This document shows, in pieces, positions 26,025 through 36,889 of a DNA stretch of 64,000 nucleotides. A program made the position numbers and the translations under genes. Position 1 is the stretch's first letter; each line of letters begins with the position of its first letter. Below the pieces are notes generated by a model. The model saw only the letters and a program-made list of their open reading frames with translations. It did not search any database and was not told where the DNA came from. The stretch comes from Mesotaenium endlicherianum (lineage: Eukaryota; Streptophyta; Zygnematophyceae; Zygnematales; Mesotaeniaceae): the NCBI GenBank assembly GCA_009602735.1, contig WELA01010114.1, forward strand, positions 221,832-285,831, in the 5' to 3' direction.

Positions 26025-29000
26025 TGCCGCTTCGTCTTCTGCTGCCCCCGCTGCTGCTGCCGCTCCGGGCGGCAATGGCTCGCATGCAGACGTGCAGCAG
26101 GAGGTGGGCAAGAAGGGGTCCAGAAGGGGAAGGACGACAAGTGCCACATTGTCACGGCTGCCAGCTGTCAGCGCGGCGTCCCTCACAGCCTCCGCCATCC
26201 GCTGCAGCCGCCTCCTCGCCACCCTCTGCCTCTGCCAGCCCTGCACTTCGTCGACCTGCCCGGGTGCCCGCTTTTCGTCTGGCCCCAGCTTGTCCAGCCC
26301 CGGTCTTTCCTGCCGGCTTCCCCCGCCTCCTCCTCCTGCTCCTCCTCCTCCACTATCACCATCACCATGAGAATGATATCCACCAAGCCCTTCCCCTCGT
26401 GCTTTATTTTTGGCTCCCGTGTCTTTCCTTCTCATCTCTTCGCAGCTGTGGTCATTATGCTTTGATTTTTCTGATTGCTTTGAATTGTCAGAATGCTCTG
26501 CATGCTTTGCATGCTCAGGCAGATAAGAGTCAGCTGGAAGCGAGTGGCCCGGCTCCGAGCGAGGAGTGCGCGCCACCTGGCCTGGAGTTGTTGCTGACAG
26601 GTCGCCACTTGGCAGCTCGTCCGGACTGCCGGACAGTGTCTGCAGCACTTCCGCCACCAGGCGTGGCAGCACTGGTCCGAGCGCTATGACGCTGCTGGGG
26701 CCACCTGGCAGACCGCCAGCTGGCACGCCGTCACGATTGCCGCTGTTGTTGTTGTTATTGTCCGCAGAGGAGGAGTCCCTGCTGTCAACACGAGACTCTG
26801 CCAGGTGTAACGCGTTGCAAACGTCCTGCGGTGACATCTGTTCAAAGACGCCGTCAGACGCTACAACCAGGTAGGGTGCCCGCATGTGCGGATCCAGGCG
26901 GCAGTTCTTGTCCCTATCCGAAAGGACGGGGCTACCCCCAGGAAATATTCTTGCCGTAGATGCACGCCCTCCCTCTCCTCCTCCTGGGGATTGACCATCA
27001 ATTTCTGCACAAGTGGCAGTTTTGCAGCAGTTGTCTCCATCTCTGCTGCTCCGGCTGCAGCAACAGTTCTGTGCTGTGCCACCTGGTGTACAGCAGCAAC
27101 GCCCAGAGCCTCCGCCAGGTGTCGCAGCATGACGGCCCTCCCTTGCACCTGGTTCAGCACCTGCAACTGCTTCCGCCACGCTCCACTCGCCAGCTGTCCA
27201 CCTGCTGCTGCCGATGTTGCTGCCACCTGTGCTGCTGCTGTCGCCAGTGGCGGTGGGCGGCGGGCGGCGGCGCACTGTCCAGTGGCTGACATCTGGCTCA
27301 GAGATGAGCCAGGGCCGGAAATCCACGTCGCCAATTGCACGGGAGACTGCCAGCATGGCATTGAGCCGCCACACGCCGCCCACGTTGACCACGTACCCCC
27401 CCCCTTTCTCTATCCTCTCCCTCTCCAGGGGGGCGTCAGGGCTGTGATCGACGGTCAGATTCACGGCACACAGAATTTCCGCATCATAGGCCGGGATCCT
27501 GCTGCTGCCAGGTGGCGAGTTGTGAGGGTGGCAGGTAGCACAGTCGTGGCGGGCCCCACCTGTGCTCCGCTCATTTCTCCTCCGCCTGCTTCTCCTGTCA
27601 CGAGTGCTGCTGCTGTTGCTCTGCTGGGGTTGGCATCTTCTGTGAACTGCACGAGAGGATATTCGGCTTTCACATATCTTTCTTCTCAATTAATAAGCAC
27701 ACTTCCACCACATAGATACTATTCTGCAAGATTGAAGATTGCAAGAGGTCGCGAAAATAGCAAGCAACAGCAGAAATGATCTAAAAACAAGAAGAAGATA
27801 CCCCTTACGTGAAGGTCAGCGGAAGAGGCACACCTGGCGATGACGTGGCACATTGTGAGGAGTTTTTTGTGGGCACACACAGCAGGGCCTTAGAGTCGCC
27901 CACGTTGGCCACCACCAATCGGGAGCTGCCACCTGGCATACTCAAGTGCAGAACCATGCATGCCGTGGACCCGGCCACGGAGCCCGTCTTGTTTGCCACC
28001 TGGTAAACTCATCCGCACAATTGGAGTCATCTATGACTGGACTGCAATCCAGACAATCACAGGCCACACATGTCCAGAGTCCCAACCAATGGGAAGGAGT
28101 GGGGGACAGTGAAGAGGGCGTGAATCGGGAGCTGGTTCAGGGTCATGAAGCTCTGGCGACCAATAACACGCTGGCGCTGAAGACCCTGAGGCTTTAAGAT
28201 CTTAGAATTCTCTCAAAAAGAGCATCCAAGAGCTGGGGCTTCATAGGGCGTAGAGCAGCGGGGGATTTTGGCACTCGAGAGATAATCAGGCTTTTTCAGA
28301 GCTTAGGGCTTTTCAGGGGTTTAGGGTCATCGGGTGCACTTGCTTGATATCCAGGCACAGCTTTTTAAGGGCTTATGGGCTAGGGTTTAGGGTGCGAGTT
28401 TCACGGGCTTGTCAACTTGCGCTTTATTGGACCACGCTGTAGCGGTCCAGTCTGAGGTTTAGATTAAGGTGAGGTTTACGTGATTGTGATGATAAGGTCA
28501 GGGTTTACATATGAGCACAGAAACTTAGGGAGGAGACTTCGGATCATCAAACCTGTGTGAGCAACAGTTGTGTGAGCAAGCGCGCGACTACGGTGTCTTA
28601 CGGGACGGGGGAGGGGATGCGGAGATTGCGGACCAAAGGTGGAAGGGGGAGGGGCGATACATGTGTGGCTCTGGCGTGTTCTGGGTCCTCAGGTCTCAGT
28701 TTAGCAAAACATAGTACAAGACCTGAGCATGCACCGCGAGAAGCTACTAAACTATCAGCCTTTTATACGGAATCAATTTTTTGATCAAATGCGGGTTCTC
28801 CTTACATACACAAAAACACACGTGCGTGCAAAATCGACGCATTCACTAGTTCCTGATTTCAATCTGACTAGATAAGAAGATATTTCTGGGTATACATGCA
28901 AATGTACGCACACACACATATGTACATGTGCACATATATATATATATATATCTATATCTATATATATATATATACGCACACATACAAACATGTGTACATT

Positions 29001-30462
29001 ATGCATATGTAAGCATATATACACGCAGAAATGCCGCATGTACGTTAGTACACGTATCGCGATACGCCATGGTATTCATGCACGCATATGCATGCGATGC
29101 CATGCATGCGCATTACATGAAGCGATAGGCGGCCACGCCATGGATGGACGCACACGCGAGGACGCCCCTTTTGACAAGCCCTCTTTGTTACCCATTTCGG
29201 AGGAGAGTGGGTAAGCGCTTGACCGTCCCACCCTTCGCTCCCCCCCTTCCTGACATCAGAGACATCGAGATGCTCACCAGAATAAGACAAAGAAAGATGG
29301 AACATGCGCTGCATACTATTACTGCACTATAATCATCATACCTCTAGAAATTCGTTATCCACGTCAGCAAGCGCCCGGCGCAGGGCATCCGCCAGATCAG
29401 CTTCATCCAACGGCAGCAGAGGGAGCGCCGCCTGCTCTCCTGGCAGATCTCTGTCCTCTTGATTCCTCAGCCTTCCCCCCCCTTCACCTTGATCTTCAAA
29501 TTGACTGTCCCTCTGACTCTGACTTTCACCTTGACTTTGACTTAGGGCCTGGCTCTGACCACAAGGGCCCCGCTGACTCCCACCTCCTCCGCCGCCAACG
29601 CTGCCACCCTGGCCAGGTGGCGCTTCCCCATTTGAACATTGGTCCTGACTCAGGCGCCGCCGCAACTCTTGTTGTGCTGGACGTGCTCCCAGCCCCACAC
29701 CAGGTGGCACCTTGCCTGGAGTGCCAGGTGGCACCTGCTGCTGCACGGCCACTTGCCTGGCACCATCTGTCCTCAGAAGGGCACGCATGTGCTCCAGCAG
29801 GAGCTCTGGCAAACGGCGGACCGCCAGCTGGCTTGCCTCGGCGCCCGCGTGACCGTCAAAGGCAGCTGCCAGGTGGACGGCTGGGAGAGCACCACCACAT
29901 TGGCGCTCGCTGGAGGCCTGCAAAGGTACATCTGAGGGGAGAGTACAACATGGCGGCCTTATGAAGCACCACCTGGCAGCCTGGAGAGAAATCCTGCTGG
30001 GATGTCATAGTTTGCAACGTATCATAAATTATCCAATGCAACTTTTCTAAGCGTAAGCTGGACTGCAGTTTCCCTCTGCCACATGCGCCGTACTAAAAGA
30101 GAACATATCCAATATCTTGAGCATTATGGTTGCTTTAAAAATCAGTACAGCTCTGGTTGACGTAAAGCGCCTCGTATAATTTCTTCAAGTTCTCTTGTGT
30201 CGCCCTGCCAACAAACGCACGTGTGACTCTGCCTTGGGCTTTCAAAAAAAACAGTGTGTGTGTTAAGCTTGCTAATATTGCTCATAAGTTTAAAAAAATA
30301 GAAGTGTTACTCACCAGGTGGAACTACCAGGAGCTGGCACGTGGCAGCGTCCTCTTGGCTTGCCCGGAATCCCTGGGCAAGGGCGACACCACAAACTGCA
30401 CCCTCCGCCGACCACTCGAAGGGTGCAGTTGCCGCAGCCGGGCAAGCGGGAAAAAAATGCAG
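11860..30462 (-). CDS. PP2C phosphatase - Ser/Thr kinase fusion protein (plant PP2C-kinase family)
   Basis: Exons on the minus strand, in order: 30462-30315, 29931-29342, 27999-27834, 27646-25425, 24523 to about 23728, 23364-23118, 22524-21867, 21539-19872, 18994-18937, 18282-18204, 16392-16318, 15715-15596, 14843 to the gap at 14746, 13915-13735, about 13282-13200, 12834-12762, 11919-11860 (TAG). Phases agree at every junction except the one after the 24523 exon, where no good donor in the required phase is seen, and at the gap. The conceptual product is at least about 2,400 residues, more than twice what I recall for the Arabidopsis relative (At3g63330/At3g63340). The excess is low-complexity insertions. 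The phosphatase precedes the kinase, suggesting phospho-signalling in one polypeptide; substrates are unknown. The N-terminal exon(s) upstream of 30462 were not identified. Splitting into two genes is possible, but the phase-matched bridging exons argue for one. Confidence 0.8.
12379..12423. repeat. AC dinucleotide microsatellite in a kinase intron
   Basis: About 22 uninterrupted AC/CA units, followed by a separate TG-rich stretch to about 12490. It lies in the last intron of the PP2C-kinase gene. Confidence 0.85.
14746..14746. other. Single N: probable assembly gap inside or beside a kinase exon
   Basis: The N directly follows the codons for RTQALLS of kinase subdomain IX, with a TG/GA/G-rich tract on its other side. 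No donor site follows the exon, and the segment normally joining this helix to LRAWMEFC is not found between here and 13915. The N therefore probably replaces an unknown length of sequence. Confidence 0.6.
16187..16273. repeat. GA dinucleotide microsatellite containing an N
   Basis: More than 40 GA units, interrupted by a single N at 16245, in the intron just downstream of the DFG exon. The N marks an unresolved repeat length. Confidence 0.85.
19019..19019. other. Single N in a C-rich tract next to a kinase exon
   Basis: An N within a run of C residues about 25 bp upstream (minus strand) of the catalytic-loop exon. It probably marks a collapsed homopolymer or short gap in the intron. Confidence 0.55.
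22605..22680. repeat. Alternating CG/TG purine-pyrimidine tract
   Basis: Nearly 75 bp of strict purine-pyrimidine alternation: CG repeats, then about 12 TG units, then CG repeats again. It lies some 80 bp upstream (minus strand) of the Gly-loop exon, inside an intron. Such tracts can adopt Z-DNA; no function is implied by sequence alone. Confidence 0.8.
25425..30462 (-). other. PP2C catalytic domain exons of the fusion gene
   Basis: All PP2C signature motifs appear in order. GFRASQEDAATC is in the first exon. LAAAFDGHAGAEAS (metal-binding Asp and Gly) is in the second. GSTA plus LVVANVGDSKALL are in the third, and LAVSRAIGDVDFRPWLISEP, LVVASDGVFEQMSPQDV and AGSRDNVALVVLPL in the fourth. The metal-coordinating Asp residues of DGH, SDG and RDN are retained, so the phosphatase should be Mn/Mg-dependent and active. 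The 2.2-kb fourth exon inserts long stretches between conserved blocks. These include a G/S-rich block after SEPDVSHW, charged repeats of K/H/S/E, and a run of about 14 alanines (GCC repeat near 25990-26030) after the DN motif. The acceptor at 29931 is preferred over one at 29917 because only it keeps phase. The donor at 27834 is preferred over one near 27808 for the same reason. Confidence 0.85.
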
Positions 30463-32049
30463 CTGAAAGAGAATCGTAGAGAAGCAGAGGGCGGAGATAG
30501 ACACACATGTGTCCTCTCTAGAATGCATAGAAGAAAATCAGATCGGTGCTCTACATCAATGCGCCAATGCTTGTTGATTTTAAGGAAAACAATAGCACTG
30601 CGCATGTACTAATGAGGGCTTGTTTCCCCAAAACCTGCACATACATGCAAAAACAGATACAAGTAAGTATTGAAAGTTAAAGGCGGGAATATTTCACCAA
30701 CACTGAACTACACTTGCACGAAATGTATATATCCTTGAGGAGGGAGAGTGATTGTTTATGTTAAGATATCTGGGTGAATCTTGTAAGCATGTTGCACAAT
30801 AATCAGAACTGGAAATGAAATCCCATCCCAGGATTTCTCGACTGTTTTCCTCCTCAGTGACACAGCTGGTTCGTGCTAAGGAATGGTTTCAGGGGCTGTA
30901 CATTCATTACTCTTGAAGTACAAAGCAAAGGTTTCTGTTAATTTAGAACAACATATGTATTTTTCTAATTGCGGCCGTGAACGTAACTTCACGGGTCCCG
31001 TTAGTCGTAAAGCTGAAGTATACAACGCAACACTTACTCCTTTATCCATCATAACAAGCTTAGCAAGAACCTTTTTCTCAAGCACAATTGAGCAGCACTC
31101 TGCAGACTAGACAAAACCTCTTCCTCTCAGCACTTGTGCAGGAAAAAATATTCAGCATTCTATGCACTTATCAACAAACAACTAAGATATACTGCTTAGA
31201 AATATCATGCAAGTTTCATGGTCAAGTCATGGTACCTGTATAAGGCGTTCATTGGGTCCCAGCCTCTATATATATCTTGTAAACTTGGTCCTGCTTTGCA
31301 TTACAGGCAGGACGCATTAAATGCATGAGGCAGCATGAGGATGAGGGGCTCATGTATCACAAACGATAATGCAGCTTCACAAATCTTGCGCATGAAGTTG
31401 ACAATATGGTGCAACTCGGTGCAACTGGGTCCAGCAATTAGTGCTTCGTTGCCTACTAAATGGTTCTCTTTGCATCCATCTGTGATACTTTTTCAGGATC
31501 GCGAGAGAATCCTCATTAGTCTCATCGCGTGCTTGTCGTCGGGTGGTCTCCGGTGGTCTCGGGTCCCGACACCACACGACACTGCCCGACACCATCCCTC
31601 GGATGTTGATTGGCATGGCTACCGTCCTGCATCACCCCATCTTATGATCTCCCCAATGCAGGGGCCTCCGTATGTAGAGCACATTTCATAATTTCCACCC
31701 TCTACAGAGTTTGCTTTAGTAGTGGGAGTCAGCCAGCAACCGACACACCGTTGCGACTATCTCTCTTAGACAGATACTGAGGGCACCGATAGGCTTTTTC
31801 GGTTGCGATAACTGGCGATAACCTTGAGTTGCCCACGAGCCTTACACAGTTTGTAGAACGTTCTGTCAGTTGAAGACAGCTCATTAGAATGAAGAAGCCT
31901 CAGCAAGGTGACTTTCAGTCAGAAACATTTGCTGGTTGGGTTGAGTGAGGTTCTAAGTATGTGGAGATTGGGATTAAGTTCTACACTCTAACGTACGGAC
32001 ATAGTGATTGCATGCGCAGGAGCATAGTGAATCTTTTTCACTGCAGACG
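30463..32049. other. Intergenic region between divergent PP2C-kinase and COX23-like genes
   Basis: No domain recognised. It should contain the promoter and missing first exon(s) of the PP2C-kinase gene on the minus strand and the promoter of the rightward COX23-like gene. A CTGCAG just before the COX23 start codon could be the acceptor of a 5' UTR intron. No convincing signal peptide exon was found. Confidence 0.4.
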
Positions 32050-32536
32050 ATGTCAGAAGGACATCCTCACCAGCAAGGAGTAAAAAAACTTTCTGATTCG
32101 TTCTGTGCCTCTGATTACGCCGCTTCACTGAGATGTAAGTAAATCTACTGAAGACTTTCTCCTGTCACCGCCATCTTGCTATGGTCGTGAGCTCACTCAT
32201 ATGCGCCTTCTGACAGGTCTTGATGCGGCTGATTACGATAAGAGCAAGTGTCAGGACCAATTTGCCATCTACAAGGAATGCAAAAAGAAAGAGGTAATAC
32301 GTCCTATCTCACATATTTCTTTCAGTCAAAGCTGCTGCTGAGGGTGATTGTTGGGCATGTGCCTAAATGGTGGTAGGCACACACACACATAGTATTTGTG
32401 ATGTAAGGTTTTGGATATATAAGACTTCTATACAATATTTTTTGGGGCGACCAGAGAAGTGCTGAAAACGTACGTGATGTTGCTGCAGAAACAAGCTCGA
32501 CTAGAGGCTAACAAAAAGAAGCAGTCGTTCTGGTGA
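32050..32536 (+). CDS. COX23: Twin CX9C (CHCH) mitochondrial protein, COX23/CHCHD7-like
   Basis: Three small exons (32050-32134, 32217-32293, 32489-32536) with GT/AG introns and matching phase encode 69 residues. The first exon ends in FCASDYAASLRC and the second contains CQDQFAIYKEC: two Cys-x9-Cys motifs spaced as in a CHCH helical hairpin. The basic tail is KKKEKQARLEANKKKQSFW. LDAADYDKSKCQDQF and the K/R/E-rich tail match the COX23/CHCHD7 family best. Known members are imported into the mitochondrial intermembrane space, oxidised by Mia40 to two disulfides, and act in cytochrome c oxidase assembly or copper handling. No presequence is expected or seen. COX19, PET191 and other twin CX9C families are the alternatives. 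The gene diverges from the PP2C-kinase gene. Each exon is too short to stand out as an open frame. Confidence 0.85.
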
Positions 32537-33499
32537 CTGAGTAAAGGCATACTTTCACAAGCCTTTCTCCCGTGAATTCTGCTTACATCTTCAAAAAGTC
32601 CTATGAAATTGAGACTTTCCATTATTTAAATCTTTGGAGGGAACTTTGCTTATTGGAGAAAAATATGAAGTAAGGACATGTTTAAGAGGGCCAAGTAAGG
32701 GTATCAGCTAGTCATCATTGGCTGCTCTGCATGCTTTCCATGTATGATTGTCAAGCTAGACTTCAGCGATCTCTTGGGTGATTGAATGGTTTGTATTCCT
32801 GATTCTAACGATGTGTAACTGCTTAATCTTTACGGTTGTGTCAAGGGCTTTTCTGCAATATATAGCAATATATAGTGCAGTGGAGCTTATGGATATATTA
32901 GAATGAGTGCAAAACTGAAAAATATCTTACAGTGGGGTCTAATCGTATCTGATGGTTTGATTGGATAGGTTTGTTAGTGTTACAAGAGCTAAGTTGACAT
33001 GATAGTTTTATGCCAAAAATTTACATGCAGAAATGAAAGCCATTTGAGGAAGGAGAGAAGCTGGTATGCAGTTTGCTTGTTTTGGCATGCTAGTTTCTTC
33101 ATTATTTGTCTTCCACTTTCATGTGTGCTTGAAGTTGTTGTCTCTTCTAAGATTGGTCATGGGACCAATACTAAAACTTGTATTTGTAACTGCATGCAAA
33201 TGAATCAAGTTGACATTTAGATGTTTATTTGTGGTTCAACAATTGGCAGCCTTTGCCAACTTCTGTCCTTGACATATGTCTCTAAACTGGGCAGGCTCTA
33301 CCACTGGCCAAAATTATTGGTTACCAGACTCCCTTCATTGTGTATCGACAGGTCTGTATGAATGTTTTTAATTAACGTGCCTGCCACAACAAGCGGCCAT
33401 GGCTGCCCACTAGCATGTGCTCCCGACCTTATGACCCCACGAACCCATCTAACGACCAAGAGCGCCCTCTCCCACGCCCCCGTCACGAGCTACTTTTTT
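32537..33499. other. Intergenic DNA after the COX23-like gene
   Basis: AT-rich at first, presumably including the COX23 3' UTR, with no conserved frame. From about 33390 composition becomes GC-rich, leading into the hairpin at 33500. Confidence 0.4.
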
Positions 33500-33534
33500 G
33501 CGGCCTAGGCGAGGCTTCGCCTCGCCATGGCCGC
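33500..33534. repeat. Strong 35-nt hairpin (16-bp stem, 3-nt loop)
   Basis: GCGGCCTAGGCGAGGC, loop TTC, then GCCTCGCCATGGCCGC. The arms pair at 14 of 16 positions, with a TA/AT mismatch in the middle, and are flanked by T and A runs. An additional GCGGCCATGGC element about 110 bp to the left is complementary to the right arm. It may be the end of a transposon or a cruciform; it is outside any gene. Confidence 0.75.
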
Positions 33535-34149
33535 TCACAAAAAGCCCCAGGGGCGCAGTGTCAAAGCGTAAAAGAGGCCTAATTTGTGGAGGGCCTTATT
33601 TGTGGCGGTCATCGAAGGGCGGACCGTTGAAGACAAACATCGTCAGGATCAAACGCTTTCCTGTTGATTCAGGTCAGACACGTTACGCATACAAAATCAA
33701 ACGCACATACAGGCCAGGCTCACTAGCGCGACCGCCCTCGCTCACTTTCCCCTTGCAAGACTTACGTGAGGGGCACCTTACCAAAGCCAACAAACTACCG
33801 CACATACCAGATATGCATGATTGGTGAGTGTGTGAAGCATGCGATGATGAACAAGTTTGGCCTAGTGGTGGCAAAATTTTGATAAGAAATTTGGTTGTAG
33901 AGCACTTTTTTATTCACCATATCCATCCGTTTTTCTTCTCTTTTACTTGTAAATGGATTTATCCCTGATTGCCTCTTCACTTTGGAGTGGTTTTAAGTGT
34001 CGACACTATATTATTGGACCTTAATAATAATTGTGAGCCATCGTTTCCGAGTGCATTTATATGATGGTAAACAAGCAATAGGTAACATCTATGCGCAATT
34101 GCAATCCTCCATTTGTTTTAATCATTTTGATTCGGCATTACATCACCTC

Positions 34150-34640
34150 TCAAAGATTTGCAATGTGCGATGTCTCAAAGCATCCTTGTCTGTGCCAGGC
34201 AGCAAAATTGAGGAGCTATAGCCTAGCGTAATGACCGCCTGCACACAATCTATCCATTCCGCACTGTCCAGCAACCGCGGCCACTAGCTGGTTAAATGCC
34301 ACTGGAGTATCACTAGCGTGCATTTTGCCTTACATCGCAGCACGTGGTCGACTACTGGGGTGACCATCTGAGGTGGGCAAAAACAATAGTTGTTTTCGCC
34401 TGCCCAATGCTCGGTGAGTGCATTAATGGCCTCAGCGCCCGCCTCTAGCCACCTAGAATTGAACCGCGGCAGGCGCGTGTTGCTTGCTGTGGCAAACCTA
34501 TCGACCGAATGCGGCCCCACTTTGCCTCTAGTCTCTGAAAGGCCTTCGATTGGAGGAAAACATTGTCCAAGTCTTTCCGCTTGGAGAACTCATCTGCCAT
34601 TGCATACAATTCTCTAGGAATCCACTCTACGAACAAGTTA
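34150..34640 (-). pseudogene. DIRS-type RNase H and following domain remnant
   Basis: VEWIPRELYAMADEFSKRKD, then WGRIRS / MGPHSVDRFATASNTRLPRF, NSRWLEAGAEAINALTEHW, AGENNYCFCPP and WPRLLDSAEWIDCVQ follow each other with frame changes. The run WIPRE...AD.FS, GPH.VDRFA, LPRFNSRW and GENN is characteristic of DIRS-like elements of algae, mosses and fungi. Stops between the blocks show decay. Confidence 0.72.
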
Positions 34641-35076
34641 AGCTGGTGTCAAAGACTTATGCCAAAACTTGAGCACGAGCATTCGCTAAGTCAGCTTTAG
34701 ACGAGCCGCCTTTTCTCAAGACATAATACATCGCTTGGCTGTCGACGCGCAAGACAACTTGGCGCCCACTTATCACTTGGATAGCCTAGTCCAACGCTGC
34801 CTTAACGGTAAGTATCTCTCTTAACGTGGACGATCCCCTGATGCTCGCAACAGGGAGTGGGCCAAGCAGTTCCCACGTTTGCCCTGAGGCGCGACTGACC
34901 TCAGTACTGCGCCCCACGTGGTCACGCTAGCATCGGTGTGCATGACGAAATTTGGGGCCATGGTGGCCCGAATGGGAGCACCATTGAAATGATCAAAGTG
35001 CTTTTTCCAAAAGCAAGCTCGTGGAGCAATCCTTCCGTCATAGGGACCACGTCATCCCAGGTGAACCCTTGGTTGA

Positions 35077-35803
35077 TGTAATGAATCAGTATATTGTTAG
35101 ATATAATATTTATTTATATATAATAGTTAATTAAGTTCGGCTTGCTGAACTTTAGTTAATATTCAATCTGCTGGACTTTATATAATTACCAGTTTAATGA
35201 CTCAGCCGAGAGCAGCAGGCTGAAGTCAACTTAGGTCAGCTTGCTGACACGTTCTTTGACAGCCAGTTGACTTTCGTACTCAGTAGCAGCGAACTGCCTA
35301 GATATGCATCTAAGTGTGATATTCTAGATGAATGGCCAGATGACATCCTTGGGAGGTATGGCGATTCGGGATGATGGGAGATGGCTGTGGATTTGGTTAG
35401 CCGAGGTCCTACCAACGTGGTTAACTCCCGGGTAGGCGGTGCCATCGCACTTGCCGTTGAACAATAAACTCATTCCATGTACATATGCTAGGTATTGGTC
35501 TCGAGTTCGGCATTCAGAAACAAGGCCAACTCTCTTGTACTGCTTACTGAGAGATATCTGAATCCAAGGCGAGAAGCCATTGATACACATTGTCTTCAAG
35601 CCTTGCTTATGTATGAGTGTACTGATTGCATTATTGATGCTCGTTTACTTGCATTTGACTTGCGAGTATTGTCCACCGCCAATACATTTGTCTGTTTAAT
35701 CAGTCAACAGAAAATACCATAAAGATTACTCGCTGATATAAAGATCTTTATTAATTGTTAATCGACTTACCAATAGACGATAAACAATTAATAAAGATCT
35801 TTA
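35077..35803 (+). repeat. Solo LTR of the second chromovirus family
   Basis: The sequence starts TGTAATGAATCAGTAT and follows the reverse complement of the LTRs at 39802 and 46912, sharing the block around CCCGGGTAGGCGGTGCCATC. It lacks the normal end. After TTAATTGTTAATCG it turns into an inverted copy of its own terminal part, forming a 26-bp palindrome arm pair at 35739-35764 and 35778-35803. The insertion interrupts the DIRS-like element and is bracketed by 53-bp direct repeats (35025-35077, 35816-35868). Confidence 0.85.
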
Positions 35804-35921
35804 CATGTGTAAACAAGCAATCCTTCCGTCATAGGGACCACGTCATCCCAGGTGAACCCTTGGTTGATAACAGTGTATATATGGCGTGTGCACATGCCCG
35901 CGATGCCCCCAAAAGCAACCT

Positions 35922-36640
35922 TCATGAAATAAACTGGCCTGTTATTGATGCTATCGTTCTAATGTGCACGCTATTGGTCCTACGAGCCGTAGCTCGGACG
36001 TGGAGGAGCGTTTGCAAGAGCTTTCCCTTGCACGTCTTGCCAATGTGCACCCAGAGTCTACGAGTGTCAATCACAACATCCAAGAACCGGGTGATTTTTG
36101 AGCACAAAATGACTGTCTTTTGCATGTTCACCACGAATCTTGCTAGTGCAAGTTCGGCTAACATCAACCGCATTGTTCGCACATGGGCTTCCTCACTAGG
36201 ACAGCTCACCAAAGAATTGTCCAGGTAAGCTAGAACTCGCATTCCCATCTGCCTCCACCTTCCCACTAGCTCCTTCACCACCCTTGTGAACACGTACGGT
36301 GCGATCGCAAGCCCGAATTGGAGACCTGTGAAAGTGTAGATTTTCTAATCTAGCTCAAAACCCAAGAACGTATGAGTATCTTCGTGCATCTTGACGTGGT
36401 GATATCCAGATTTAAGGTCAATGGTAAACACGAAGTCGTCTACCTGCACAACATCGACTAGCTTGTCTAGCCCCTCATACTTAACTTTTACATATATTCC
36501 AATTGATACCGTTGGTGGCTTCGACACAGGCTTGTTGGCAAAAGTCATTTGTTGCCAAGTCATAATGGTTTCCAGTAACCAGGTCATAGTATGCATGTTG
36601 CCCAATCATGTTGCCAAAGATCTTGGATACCTGTGGCCTT
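35922..36640 (-). pseudogene. DIRS-like reverse transcriptase remnant
   Basis: The fragment reads [26 protein letters not shown], one stop codon, then KIYTFTGLQFGLAIAPYVFT, RVVKELVGRWRQMGMRVLAY and [18 protein letters not shown] is the palm motif A. The motif C box reads YLDN instead of YxDD, so it is catalytically dead. The tail FVVNMQKTVILCSKITRFLD with V.D resembles the DIRS pattern of 'IN..KS.L.P.....LG'. It lies downstream of the methyltransferase and upstream of the solo LTR. Confidence 0.75.
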
Positions 36641-36889
36641 CCAACCTTGTTGATGATGTCCAAACAACCTGATATAGGAGCCCCAAACATCTTCCCTTCT
36701 CCATAGCAAATGGTTCTCGCCAGAAAGAGCTGGCGGTGGAATCTTTAATCATCCCAGCTCCTCCCTTGGGGAAAGCTTGTGACTCAAGATATGCCGTGAA
36801 GGTAGGCAGGACCTCCCTCGATTTCGCGGGCTTTTGGGCGTTATACTGAGGGTAAGTATCCCTCCTTGCCACTGGTTTAGTAATTACTC

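Noticed and set aside
28290-28410. TTTAGGG words suggesting an interstitial plant-type telomere repeat
   Set aside because: Only two or three scattered copies within an intron, not in tandem; likely chance in a G/T-rich stretch.
33500-33534. Helitron 3' end
   Set aside because: The hairpin fits, but there is no CTRR terminus within about 15 nt on either strand and no Rep/helicase sequence in the window.
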